DNA from: Cyathus striatus
Lineage: Eukaryota > Basidiomycota > Agaricomycetes > Agaricales > Nidulariaceae
Length of the DNA: 64,000 nucleotides
Direction of reading: 5' to 3'
Assembly (NCBI GenBank): GCA_025738555.1
Contig: JAOVFP010000002.1
Span: 7,130,001 to 7,194,000 of the forward strand
Position numbers and translations under genes: made by a program. The notes beneath the pieces are model-generated. The model ran no database searches. It saw only the letters and a program-made list of their open reading frames with translations, and was not told the DNA's origin. Of this stretch, positions 20,972 through 32,938 are shown in pieces (positions within the stretch are counted from its first letter, which is position 1; every line of letters begins with the position of its first letter).

Positions 20972-23190
20972 TATGGTGCAGGGTGCTTAGTCACCTCCAC
21001 TTTTGGATAGCAGCAGAATTGGCCGTCGAAAAAAAATGAAATTATCTGGGCCTCAATTTATCATTTGAGATATGTATCTATAGCTTATACCTCTAATAAT
21101 ATGCCTGGACCACTTAAGTCTCAAAAGATATCCCTTGTGCAAGCTTGAGAGGCAAAAGCCAGGAAGAAATTAGGCTTAAATGAAGACACAGGTACTTCTG
21201 TGCCAACTGTGGGGCTATCTGATCATGGAAGCACATCAGACAATAAATCTGAATCCGATGGTACATGCTGGCAGGGTGCAATTTATTATATTCCTTTCAA
21301 TTCAGAGGACTCTGGTGAAGGGACAGAACTTGTTGAGGGACTAAGAATGCAATGGGAACTGGAACCGGAACTTCGAGAGCTCGAGTGCAAGACACCATAT
21401 AAATGTGTCTTGGAGAAGAAGTCAGCAAAGGGGTGGAGGTGGCTGAAGCACAGTGCGGGTTGGGATACAATGGACAGTCAGACAGAAGGAAGCATGAGAT
21501 AAATCAACAATTGTGAGAGAAAGATGAGTGAGATAAGATTACCAGGGAAAGGTGAACATTCACAGCAGTGTACTGTAAAGCTGTGCATGGATGGCCGGTA
21601 TCCGAATACCCACGGATATTATCCGAATTTAGCTACATTCGGATGGATCCGGATGATTTCCCATGGGTATTTGGATATTTTTAGCTCATCCGGGGCACCC
21701 ATCTAAATTTACTGTATGAGCTCAGGAACCTGGCCACATTAGCGGAAAATTCAAATTTGTTCATTCCAAAGAACTGTACACTTAGAAATAATCACATGTG
21801 CTAGATATTAGACCTTGTATTGAATTATGTAAGACTTAAACCATATTTTTTGAGGCACTCTGAGAGATGTTATGATTATTTTTGTCGTGAGACCTCGGGA
21901 AGTGGGAAAACCAGGAAACTGGCCACCCCTTATTAATAATTACCACGGCTTGTTTAGCAGCCGAACAGATTTTACAGCCGAAATATCATCTTTCTTCCAA
22001 GATTAGCAATGGTTTGGATATTTGAAGCAATAGCTCGCATATTATATACAACTAATGCTTTTAAAATATTAATATATAGTTCTTCTACCTATAATGATTT
22101 CATACAGTGCTCTATTTGGTCTGTAGCATCCAATATTCGATGTATTAGGATAATACAATGAGAAGTAGAAGTTCAAGACATATCTGCAGTTTTAAGCAAA
22201 GAAAAATTGCTAAAAATAAGGTAAAGCATGGATAGTAATGTATTTATTGTGTATATTCCACATTATAAATTTTGTAGCATAGATTTATCATGTAGGAAGG
22301 ATACAGACAGTTCAATATATACCTTGAAACTGTATCTTACTAGCACTCTTCCATGTAGATCAATGAGATAGAATAGAAACGAGCGAGAATGAGATTTCCA
22401 AACTGATTCCAATGAATTTAGGGGGCTTTAAATTATATATGTAGCCTTATTGTATGCTTTGGATGTACTGCATAATGTCACAGCATTATCTTCTTTCCAA
22501 AGTGAGATTCTGCATCTTAGATTTAGTCTATTTTGGTTATAGCAGTCAACTATCTCTTGAATTTCTCTATGTACAGGAGAGCAACAGTCTAAATACTTAT
22601 AAAATATATAAATAATATAGCAATGTACCCAACTGTATCGATAAATTGTATGAGTAGTTAATATGGAAGCTGGAGAATGAGCTGTAACCAGATTCTGGGT
22701 GTGGCCAGCTTCCTGATAGCCGACAGTAGCATGGATTGGCACAGATGGGTGCCAAAATCCGTAATAATCATCAATCCATATCCATATCCGGCGGATAGCC
22801 ATAATTCGGATGATGGGTCGTGGCAGATCGACCCATGCGCAGGCCTAGTGTACTGGCAAGAAATACACTCACATGTTAGTTTTCATTCAGACATTATACC
22901 TCTCATTGTCGGATTCCTGAGATGGGCCACGGTTGTATCTGCATTTGATGACTAATATTACCAAATTAAGTAATATACTACTATATATGGTAATGATTAC
23001 ATAACGCGGCGGAATTTAGATCAGACAAAAATCATAACTCCGTCAGTTTTGGGAATTTCGAAATTTCGTCTGAGCATTTTGTTCCCTTTGCCAAAAGAAT
23101 CATTTTGGTCAGAGGAATAAGGAAAAAAGGTTTCCCACGACTTAATTTTAGTTATACAAAAGTGGAGGTGACTAAGTGCCCTGCACCATA
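20972..23190. mobile_element. TATGGTGC-type inverted-repeat element carrying a nested insertion
   Basis: The left end (from 20972: TATGGTGCAGGGTGCTTAGT) and the right end (to 23190) are inverted copies of about 35 bp. Both halves resemble the complete 460 bp relative at 51677-52136, including an internal CGTCAGTTTTGGGAATTTCG-like block near 23040. The extra 1.7 kb in the middle is therefore a later insertion. The terminal TA could be the target duplication, as in Tc1/mariner-derived elements. Confidence 0.65.
21583..22845. mobile_element. probable nested element with GGATATCCG-rich ends
   Basis: Both ends are crowded with CCGAAT, CGGATA, ATCCGGAT and GCATGG/GACCCATGC words in inverted orientation (about 21583-21705 and 22735-22845). 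This is the pattern of sub-terminal repeats in hAT-type elements. I could not find a convincing target duplication. An ORF just before it (21200-21502, 100 aa, Glu-rich) has no recognisable domain and may be decayed transposon coding sequence. Confidence 0.35.
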
Positions 23191-24596
23191 CTCTAGCTGT
23201 ATCATGCGTTGCTGAAGCATTTCCGAGGGATTTGTACAGGTATAGAAGGAAACTAAAAAGCAAATATATTGGAAATTTATCTACTGGGGTACATTGTAGG
23301 TATCCAATACATCTAATGCTACACTACTACTATACTAGCCAAGCCCAACTATTTCAACTGACTTGCTATGTACGAGCCTCAACTTCATGCAACTAAACAA
23401 ATAGAAAGTAATGTTAGCAGTAGATTCCTGAAAATTAACTGAAACTATACCTTGCACATGTGCTCACCGCACTTCACCGACCCACACACCCGAAACCTAA
23501 CAACCATCTTGTGAACCAACCATCAAAGGTAGAGCGTCGATGATGAATTGATTGTGGATATAAGTATTGCTGGGAGTCGAAACTGAAGTGGAGATATGGG
23601 GAAGTCGGATGAAACCCTTTACTAAATGAGTCAAAAATGAGTACACATCAAGACGAAAGGATACTATGACACACACCTATGAAAGACCACCTCAAGACGT
23701 GTAGTGTTGCTCGAAGATAGAAGAAGATAAGGTGGAAGAGGGGTGAAAAGGTGTCAGTTGAATTGCGTGAGGCGCGAGAAGTTGGTGGGAAGTTGGTGGG
23801 AACGAAAAGAAAGGGCCTGTCGCATGTACGTTGCAATTATATATGTAAGTGCAACTGATGGAAATGGAAAATAAATGCCATAAGCGAAAGTTTATGATAG
23901 CACTCTCACAATCCGGTTTACCCCAGAAGTCGCTCGAAATGCCCAGATGTTGTTAGGAAAACAATTTAAAGACGTCCCACTGTTTTGCGTGTGTAATGCT
24001 GCCAAGACTTAGTTTTGTGTCTCGGCAACGTCCCCTAGATGTCCCTTGATAAAAACCTGGAAACTATATCTCGCACGATACAGCTTGATATCCCTAGGCC
24101 AATTGTTCACTGGGGCTGAGCGCTGAACTTCTTTAATTAGTAAGACCTGCACAAAAATAGCCTACTTACGTAAATAAGTAGTAGGTATGACAGCTAGGTA
24201 CTTATGTCTCTAATTATACAAGTATACGGTGGAACACAACGATGCGTATGAGGCAAGGCAAGTAATAGTTTCAAGGCGCTTGAGCAGTGGATTCTAGTTC
24301 AACTGATGTATTAAATACAGGGCTTCAGCCTTTATGGTTTCTCTCTGCTATGATCAACACCGTCTGTTCAATATCATCAAGATGCCCTAAGTGCCATTGA
24401 CCCGGAAGTCTTATACCAGTGCGTAAGGACACAAATATACGAACAAAATCAAATTTCAATTTAAAGGCCTATATCGGCGTACAATCTTCAAGGTAGTATG
24501 GATTGTTTACATGGTAAGTGAAAAGAATCTTTAAGAAAATAATTGTCCTAACCAAGCTTCGCATGTAGGTAAGTATGTGAAATGGTATTCAATGGT
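23191..24596. other. spacer, no gene seen
   Basis: AT-rich DNA without a supported ORF, repeat or splice pattern. Confidence 0.35.
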
Positions 24597-25104
24597 TTAC
24601 AACAAATGGTCAGGAATGATGAAGGCAGTGATCTCGTTATCCCTCTGGACTGACGCGACATTATTTACGAATGAGGTCACGTTGCCACTGGTGAAACCAG
24701 TCCCTCCCCAGTCGATCATGGTGGCTTGCTGCCAGCTTGTTCCTACGGGTGATCGAATTAAATCCAGACCGATTCCGCATACAGCTTCATCGGCTCCATC
24801 CCAGTAAAATGCATACTTGGTGTAGTAGTAGGAATCGGAGATCATAAATCGTGTTACGTCGTCATTTCCGGTAACGTTAGGTTTGGCGGAGACGCTCCCA
24901 AACACATTAGGAAGGCCATCGTTACTGGCGTATGACACCAGATGAAGATTTCCGGGGCCTCTGGCTGAAACGATAACACCGTATCCGTTGAAGAATGCCT
25001 TGACTCCTGTCGTGGATGTCTGAATAGAAAAATGAGGTGAGTAAGGTAATTTAAAAGCCATCCCACAGAATTACCGTCGGGGTGGTTATAGTAGCGGTAG
25101 ACAT
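24597..25104 (-). CDS. small cytosolic beta-rich protein, 150 aa, unknown (possibly lectin-like)
   Basis: Minus strand: exon 1 is 25104-25075 (MSTATITTPT), the intron is 25074-25020 (55 bp) and exon 2 is 25019-24597. The unspliced reading starts at a methionine inside the intron (25061), so the spliced 150 aa form is preferred. There is no signal peptide. The sequence is rich in Gly, aromatic and short beta-type segments (FFNGYGVIVSARG, YYYTKYAFYWDGADEAVCG, MIDWGGTGFTSGNVT). Composition and size fit cytosolic fungal lectin-like or beta-sandwich proteins, but no sugar-binding signature is clear enough to name a family. A degenerate relative of its 3' end lies at about 25960-26060. Confidence 0.5.
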
Positions 25105-27324
25105 GTTTCTTAATACTCTTGGTGTTGGAGGTAGCACAATATTACCATTGCTTATATACCTTCCAGGACATATTTTATTCACCAAATATCAAATCTGGAT
25201 GCGTGCTTTAGGTATCGGCGTCAGATGGGCTAGCGCTGTGGAAGATTCAGGCAACATTCATGTACGACTTTTATTATGGAAGCGGTACAAATGCTATACA
25301 TAGGCTTCCATGTAGAAAAAACGATGCTTATTAACTGCACAATATAAATTTGACTAGGAGCCGTTGGTCCAATTTAGAAATCGGCGTCTGACATAGCGCT
25401 GGTGAAATCCATTCATGTAAGGACGTTTGCTATGGAAGCAGCACATTGACGTGAGGTTTGAAGCATATGATTCTGCAGACTTCTATGTGAATAGTCAGAT
25501 GCTCCTTCAACTGATTAACATCTACCAAAATGTAAGGGGATGGAACATGGTAAGAGAATATCAGTATACGCCGAAAACTTGAAGTATTGTGATTTTACTT
25601 TTTAACCATTGATCGCAACCTAGGGATCCTTTTGAAAAGAAGGTATAAGAGTCATAGCGCTCAATATTTATGTAGTGGCCCTCAAAATTGATTTCCCTTG
25701 GTCCATGCTGGACGGGTAAACACGTATAACGCTTCCATATAGCCCCACTGAGCGCGTAACCTAACAACGCCGATCTTAACATTAAAATTAGAGGTTTAGT
25801 CGGTGGAATCCGACAACCGCGTGTAAATGAACAACAACGAGGACCTTGGAATTGGGTTTAAGAAGTTGAATCGGTGTATAAGTTCTCAATGGGGCAGGTC
25901 ACCAGTTACATCCAGCGTTTACTGCGACAAGGCACCCGCTCAATTCAGTATAGACGTGGAGCATTACCAACCTGTATTACAGCAAATTGTCAGGAGTAAT
26001 GAAGCAAGCGACCTAGTTATCCCTTCTGATCTCGTTATTTTTGATATCCAATAGCAATAGCTTCTTGTCAACTGAATGCCACGGAGGTTCGATGTAACTC
26101 TTGTCCGAGTCCACTTACTGAATTGCGTGAAGGTGTAAGGTGAGAGCTTATCATTTCATATCGTAATATGTGACGCCAGGTTTAGTTGAAATACTTCTAA
26201 CATAAGCTGGGAAGACGAAGACCGCCGTCGCTGGTGTATGAGACCCTTTTTATGTTAAAGGAATATATGTCAAAAGCCTGAAGCTCAAGAATACTAAGTG
26301 AAGGAAATACATTGGCGAACGATTATTTAAGGGTTGGATGAGACTTTTGTTAGTAGCATGCATGACTGAAGGGCCTAAAAATGAGCGGGTAAATGAACTT
26401 TGAAGCAGAGCGATATTTTTCGCGCACTTATACTACTCAGTACGATCTTATATTTCCTCGTACTAACTCTTACTAATTTTATGCTCGTCCGCGACTCGTA
26501 TCGCCTGCACTACAAAAATCAATATATTACAACTCCATTACGTAATCAGCTGATGCGCACGTCGACGCGTTTGTTCGCGTTGTTCGTGCTTTCTCTCATT
26601 TTCTCCCTCCAACGCCGACACTACTGCATCGCCCGCAACGCCGCAATTACTCAACAGTAACTCAAGATCATCGGTATTGCGCACTACCAAGCTCCACTGA
26701 ATACCGGAATTAGCGTTACCAAAGGCCGTGTCTCCGCCCCAGGTCCCTCTCAAGTTTTTATTTTACAAATTTTCTTCTAATTCATCGGTATACTCTATGT
26801 TTCAAACTTTACCTTTTTCTTCAATAATCTACAATCCTACACATTTAATTTCCGTTTTATTTCAACTATTCCTCATTAAGTAGTCTCCTTATTCATATTT
26901 TCTTTAAAAACCATGTATCTACCTCACCTCAAGGAAGTGAAAATTATCCCCCCTTTCTCGACACCTTAGAACACCCAGGTCGAACGGATGTTCAACCGAC
27001 TCGCTTACATATTCTTTTTTTAGGCCTCAACACATCTTTCACCTCTACACCACGCAAGTCCCTGTTCGATACAATATTTGAGGTTCGAAGAATGACCGCC
27101 GGACGTCACACAGTGACGAAGTAGCAGGTCGCGTGTTGTCGCGTGGGTTTGGCGTGGGATTCATATTCAAGTAACTTAGTAAGCACGCTGCTGCCGCTCA
27201 TTGCCGCTTGGCTCAAGCGCTCAATGACACTGCTTGCTCACATGGGCTCACATAAGCTGTCACCAAGTGGGCCCGTGGTAAGGCTATCTCATAGTGTCCT
27301 ATTCATCCTCCTAGATCCCGCGAT
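25105..27324. other. spacer with a degenerate copy of the 24.6 kb gene end (about 25960-26060)
   Basis: AGCAAATTGTCAGGAGTAAT...GACCTAGTTATCCCTTCT around 25980-26030 aligns to AACAAATGGTCAGGAATGAT...GATCTCGTTATCCCTCT at 24600-24645, the 3' coding end of the minus-strand gene. No intact gene is seen elsewhere in this stretch. Confidence 0.4.
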
Positions 27325-29035
27325 ATGGCGTCGGACAAACGAGCAGTTAAACAAAAAAAGAAGATACTGAAAGAAATTGAAGATATAATCATTAAAGATG
27401 GGATAGATAATCTCACAGACGTTATAATCGTGTGAGTGACGTTTGGCATGGTTTGGCATAGTAGAAATACGTATGTGACCAACTATCGGAATGACGTTTA
27501 GGGTTGTCGGTCCTCATAGAGCAGGGAAAAGCACGGTAAGCACGAGTGATCACTTCATCACAATGATATCTCATGAAATACTATGTGGCTTCTTATCAGT
27601 TCATCAATGCGTTGTTTAATGACAACGTAACAGCAGTCGGCGACAACAGGGGTCGATATGCGACGACCAAGTTAAAACCAATCATTCATCCACGTCGCAT
27701 AGGCTCTAGTAGTGATCGTCGATTCATTCTCGTCGACACGCCTGGTTTCGATGAACCTACAGACCAAGCTATAGACCTTCTGGCCCGTGTATCAGTTTGG
27801 CTGGAAGCATCGTAAGTATCAGATTATCGTTACAGCAACTTCGAGTCTTTCCATGGTGCAAACTAATATTGAAATGAAGGTATAACGCTCAAATGAAGAT
27901 TGCTGGATTTATATATATTCGCGATATTTCGACAAGAGCAACGTGGCCTAGTCCACCCTCTCGAAAACTACGTGCATCTTACCGTAAATTGGCTGGGGGA
28001 GAATCACTTTCGTCTATAGTCTTAGCAACGACACAGTGGTCATATATAGAAGATTCCGCCGGAAATGATAACTTGTATCAATTAAAACGCTTTTTCTGGA
28101 GGGATTTTGACGAGCACGGATCTGCCATATTCAGATTTGACGACACCCATGAATCAGCGGTCGAAATAGTCGATCTTCTTCTGAAGGGGCATCGTGTGGA
28201 ACCATCGGGTATCTTCTTCAGTTTTGAGGTCAGTGATGTACAGTTTTCGAACAACGTCCTAAAATCTGATTTTAATGCCAGAGCAAGTCTTCCGCCATCA
28301 TAAGAGTAGCAACGCGGACTCTTGGAGTGAGAACTTCCGATGGGACAAGTGGTGCGTCACCTGAGGACACTTCTGGGTCGTTGGAAAAGGAAAAACCTGT
28401 TCTGGAGAATAGTTTCACGTATTCTGAAGAGCTGGTAAGCAAATACCAGGCAGTAGGAGCCCAAGTCCCAACTGTAACCCCACTGGTACCACCTAGTACT
28501 CCTAATGTTGCCACTCTCGCAGCTCAACTGAACCATGCGATGCTAGAGGGACAGGGTAAAGAACAGGATAGGTCAGAATATACAGATGGAAAGAACAGAA
28601 ATGACCATTCCACTCCCGAAGTTCAGAGAAGATTCCTATCAGCTGATGTCAAGCAGCAATCGAATTCTGCCAGTGAAGTTGTCGAGTTTGGAGCAGCAAA
28701 AACACAGAGTTCATTCTACAAAGCCAGTGGGTTTACGATGAATGGTACTTCAATGATCGACAGTGTGGCCCCGGGCGCAAGCCTAACAAGTGAGTGCCTT
28801 TATTAGTCACTCCAAATTCCAATCATTTGACGATCGTTAATCGGCACCGTGTGTTACAGTTCATAATCATACCACAGTGAATTATATATTCACGGATAAG
28901 GAAACGATGCCTGAGTTCCTTCCGAGACTCGAAGAAGGCGAGGGGGAGAATAAGAGTGTTCATTACCATCACAGTGATATGTCACGAAAACCTAGTTTGC
29001 CACTCAATGCATTACAGTGCATGTTAATGCCTTAA
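27325..29035 (+). CDS. G-domain protein B, intact, 461 aa
   Basis: Exons 27325-27431, 27502-27535, 27600-27811, 27880-28228, 28282-28789 and 28860-29035 join without breaks (1386 nt). Residues 1-35 form a Lys-rich leader. Walker A GPHRAGKST lies at about 39-47 and is encoded by a 34 nt micro-exon. FINALFNDNVTAVGD follows. G3 DTPGF is at 93-97, AGFIYIRDIS at about 126, the G4-like LATTQWS at about 166, and FWRDFDEHG..FRFDDTHESA at 190-210. This is the order seen in fungal AIG1/TRAFAC-like G-domain proteins. Residues 235-370 are a low-complexity linker. The C-terminus has SSFYKASGFTMNGTSM (about 377-392), GASLT, and HNHTTVNYIFTDKE (405-418). It probably binds GTP. The role of the tail is inferred only. 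Confidence 0.75.
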
Positions 29036-30998
29036 GGCATTTCCTGCCCCCCAAGAGAAAGAAATCTTAGACGGCATTGGAGACTTGCGGAGAGCCCCAT
29101 AACGCACTTTAACAAGTGTGATAACTTGTAAAGTCTAGTACTGAGTCTTACAATGAAGTCGATGTCATTCGATGACTTTTAGGCTTGTACAAGAATGATC
29201 CAAAAAGGTAAAATAAATGTTGGGATGACTTTCTAGCATATGCGAAAATTTTCATTGAGTATTAAATAAAAGGTCTTAATTTCTTCTTGCTGTGTACATA
29301 CGGTACAAGTAATACTACTGTCTACGTAGGGAGATAAGTAATACAAATTAGTACACCCGTCACACTAAGAAGAGTACTTACCAGATTATCTTATTGCTTA
29401 CCTTTAAATTATGTAACTTACCTACAGGCTATAGTTCTTCAGTCAAGTCGTAAAGACCTGACGAGCATAATGCCCTTGCTAGTGTCGCCCTTTTATATGT
29501 CTTAGGTAGGTGCTTTAGTCAGCACTCAACCGGATCTTGCGTAGTCTTGGCTCTAAGTTCCGGGCTGTGTCCTGTTGGGCTTAGATGCTCTAGGCTTGTC
29601 CATAACTCTATCTAGTTTTACTTACTGCCGCTTCGCAACGTTAATCCGTGTCACAAACCTTATACAATATACCCATCATAGTAATGGAATTATATTTCAC
29701 CATTCATAGAAAATTATTTTCTTTCTGGGTAATGGTAAAGTAGACAAGTAAACTGATATCACCAATATATTAAAAGGCTCCTTTAGAGTCAATAAATGCA
29801 CTCCTGTAATATATATATATTAGGCATGTTGTAGTGGAATATGGGAGTAGGGTAATATTGCTGTTACCTTGAAATTATGCCGTAATATTAGAGATACCTT
29901 AAGATCTCTTGTATAATACCGATAACCTTACAATTTACTATAGGAAAGCCCATACCTTACAATGAATTGCGGTCTCATTTTTGTTTTAAGTACTATCTTA
30001 TAATTATCTTACGGTGCATTATTACGAGAGTAAAGGCTTAATGCCTTCCAAGGTAAATAGGACTTTCGTGACATAGTCACCACATTGACATGACAATTCA
30101 AAGAGAAGTTGACGAAAAGGCGGGTTAAGTAAAGTGTAAATAGGCCTAAACGTTTAACAAGGCATTACCAAACATTTCCGATTAAGTACTACTTACGCGC
30201 GTTTCTACATCACATCAGCTACCACTTTGAAAGCGAGAGAAAAGGCATACCTCGATTATTCATACATAACACTTCAAATCTTCACCATCCAAATAGTTGC
30301 AACCAAGCTGCAACCCAGAGTCTGCAGCAGACTGCGGCGAAGATAAGATTAAGTGACTGTGAGAGGCGGTACGATGTACCTTCTACAAGAGTCAGAAAGA
30401 GGAAAGGAATGAATGGGAGAAAGACATACCGCTGGTTTCCACGCCACGTAGCTTGAATCAAAAGGAATTTCTCTTCTGTGATTGTTGAAACTGAGATACA
30501 GCATGGTTGGGACTGATTGCAGAGCAGGTGAGGGAAGCGGAGATTTCAGCACACTTTCTCGTGCACCTGGGACATGGGGAGTGACAAAACGCAGAGAGTG
30601 ACGTGAAGGCTGACAAGGTTTGATCACATACTTCGTCATCTACACCTTTCCCGCTAATTGAACTACCAGCTCCAAATTTCGTTGTTGGTTCAGCAAACCC
30701 TAGGCTTGATCGGCCGATTGTGTAATATCATAGTATGTATTAGAGAGCCCGATAATCAGTTCCTGATATCTCGCATTTGCGTGTAGGGAAGGAAGTGATG
30801 AGCCAAATGGAAGAAATAAAGGGGAAGCATGTCTAGACTCTAATGGCGCAAACAGGAATATGGGAACCAGTGGAATCAAGGTGCGAGTTAATTATGGTTA
30901 TCAACGGAATCAACCTGTATCAGCTATATCGAGTACTTCAACCATTTCGTTTGTCCGTTTATGTATTCCCCATTGCCACCATCATTTCACGTTCGTAT
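29036..30998. other. spacer, no gene seen
   Basis: AT-rich, short tandem motifs only. ORFs near 30349-30639 (minus) and 30843-31300 (plus) have no paralogue, domain or consistent splicing and overlap the promoter of the next gene. Confidence 0.35.
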
Positions 30999-31121
30999 CA
31001 GGGCTTTGGGTTTCACTATCACTTATGACAACTTGCTACGTGTTCTTGCACATGTTACATTTATACGCGAAAGTTACCGAGCCCTACGTAAATCATGGAT
31101 CGTGCGTGGGATACATGCTGC
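30999..31121 (+). promoter_or_regulatory. conserved upstream blocks of G-domain gene C
   Basis: CAGGGCTTTGGGTTT at 30999-31013 and ATCATGGATCGTGCGTGGG (with ATACATGCTGC after it) at 31092-31121 repeat the order found before genes A and E. Confidence 0.5.
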
Positions 31122-31233
31122 GAGAAGAATTGCTTCCTAAAAGCTGTCGGTACAGTGTACATACAGCATCATCCTTTCAGCTTTACGTGCTATATCACAT
31201 CGTTATTTCTGACTTTAAATCGTATCTTAAGGA

Positions 31234-32938
31234 ATGGCATTACTATCCAGAAAACAACGAAATAGCTTGTTGGGTGTTAAAGCTGAACCCAATGACATGA
31301 TAGTTGTGTAAGTATTTCGAAGATTAAGATATGGATATCAAAAAACCATTCCTGTTATCAGAGTTGTGGGATCTACTGGAGTTGGGAAAAGCACGGTAAG
31401 TACAAAAAACTATCTTGATAGTTTATAAACTCACGTACGCGTGTTGCAATTGCTGGGAAGTTTATCAACGCGTTGTTTAATACAAACGTCGTGGCTGTTG
31501 GGGATGGAACGTCTACACGCACAACTACCTTTAGACCTATAGTTCATTCTCATCCATTCGATTCCGACAAACGCCTGATAGTCGTTGATACCCCTGGTTT
31601 TGACCCAAAAGATATTTCCAGTGGCTTTATGGGAATCACTAATCAGATTTCGAGTTGGCTGAGCTCAAGCCCGTATGTGACTACTATACTCAAATACGCG
31701 CTGCTGGAGCTAACTAATATCGTAATAAAGAAACCTTGACGATCATGGCATTAAGCTTGCCGGTTTTATATATCTTCGTGATATCTCGGAGAATTCCACA
31801 CAACCGGGACCAAGTAAAAGAGTACGCGCATCCATACGCAAGTTATGCGGGGGAGAGACCCTTTCGTCAGTGATTCTAGGATTAACGAAATGGCCGGGAA
31901 AAGGCGATGCAGAAGTGAATGATCACTTGTTGCAACTAAAGCTTCAGTTCTGGAGGGATTTAGATGACTTTGGATCACCCATTCTTCGATTCGCGAAAAC
32001 TCATGAATCAGCATGGGAAATGGTTAGGTATCTTCTTAAGAGACATTGGTATGAAACTCCTGAAATTATGTTGCAGCTGACATTCGAGGTGAGTGATGAA
32101 GCAGTAACTTGATATATTTGAATATTGATTGTAGTTTTTGTCGACGCAAGAGAAAATGTACAACCACGATAAAAATGGCAGGCAGCCAGAAATCACTGAA
32201 TAAGTCAGAAAACTCTGTTTCTCAGGATGTGTCTACGAGAAACGATGATGCGTTCATAGTCTATGAGCAACGAGAAACTAAAGAAAGTATATACCAGCGG
32301 GCCAAGATTCAACCTGCATCTTCTCCCCCTGACACCAATTATACTCATCAGCCGGCGAATCCTGAAACTTTAGAACTCGGAACTTTGGGTCAGGTCATAC
32401 CCGGTGTTGAATTGGAATCTAATCCACATGATACCGCGTCTCATTTTGACCTTGAAACACGGGAGAAGGTTGGACCAATAGGTGGAGTAGTATTAGAAAT
32501 GCCGAAAGTAAGTAAGTTTGGAGCTAGCAACGATGCCATTATCGCAAATACAGTGGAAGATCGGAGTAAAGGTGTCAAAAAATTATATCCGTCTTCGAGT
32601 AACGGTATATTTTCTCATGCTCATGATTTCGGCATCAATGGTGCTGCACTATTTGATGGCATATCCGAAGGTGCTACAGTCACAGGTGTGTGCTACTGGA
32701 ACGAAAGTTCAATCTTCGTTAAATTCGACCGTAAACTGATAAATTCACATCGAATTCACAAATAGTAAATCATAACACCAAGGTATATTATATATATACC
32801 GATAAGAACTCACTTCCTGAGATCCTGAGTCTGGAAGTGGACGACGTCGAACAGGAGAAAAATGTTCATTATTATCACAACAATCGTCGGGTACAACGAG
32901 AGGGCCCCAACAAACAGGTGTCAGGTTTATCTCAGTAA
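31234..32938 (+). CDS. G-domain protein C, intact, 461 aa, diverged tail
   Basis: Exons 31234-31307, 31362-31395, 31461-31672, 31731-32088, 32151-32685 and 32766-32938 give 462 codons. The exon-5 acceptor at 32149-32150 is used because the nearer AG at 32133-32134 leads to a stop, and because its first residues (TTTIK) match STTIS in copy E. Walker A GSTGVGKST is at about 28-36, FINALFNTN follows, G3 DTPGF is at 79-83, then GFIYLRDIS, the G4-like LTKW at about 158, and FWRDLDDFG. The tail differs from B: HAHDFGINGAALFDG..EGATVT then NHNTKVYYIYTDKN, which matches the acidic protein at 14.6 kb better than B does. Predicted cytosolic GTPase; the pairing with the acidic protein is an inference. 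Confidence 0.7.

Noticed and set aside
26400..26660. 86 aa ORF with a hydrophobic start
   Set aside because: No paralogue or splice evidence; lies in decayed spacer.
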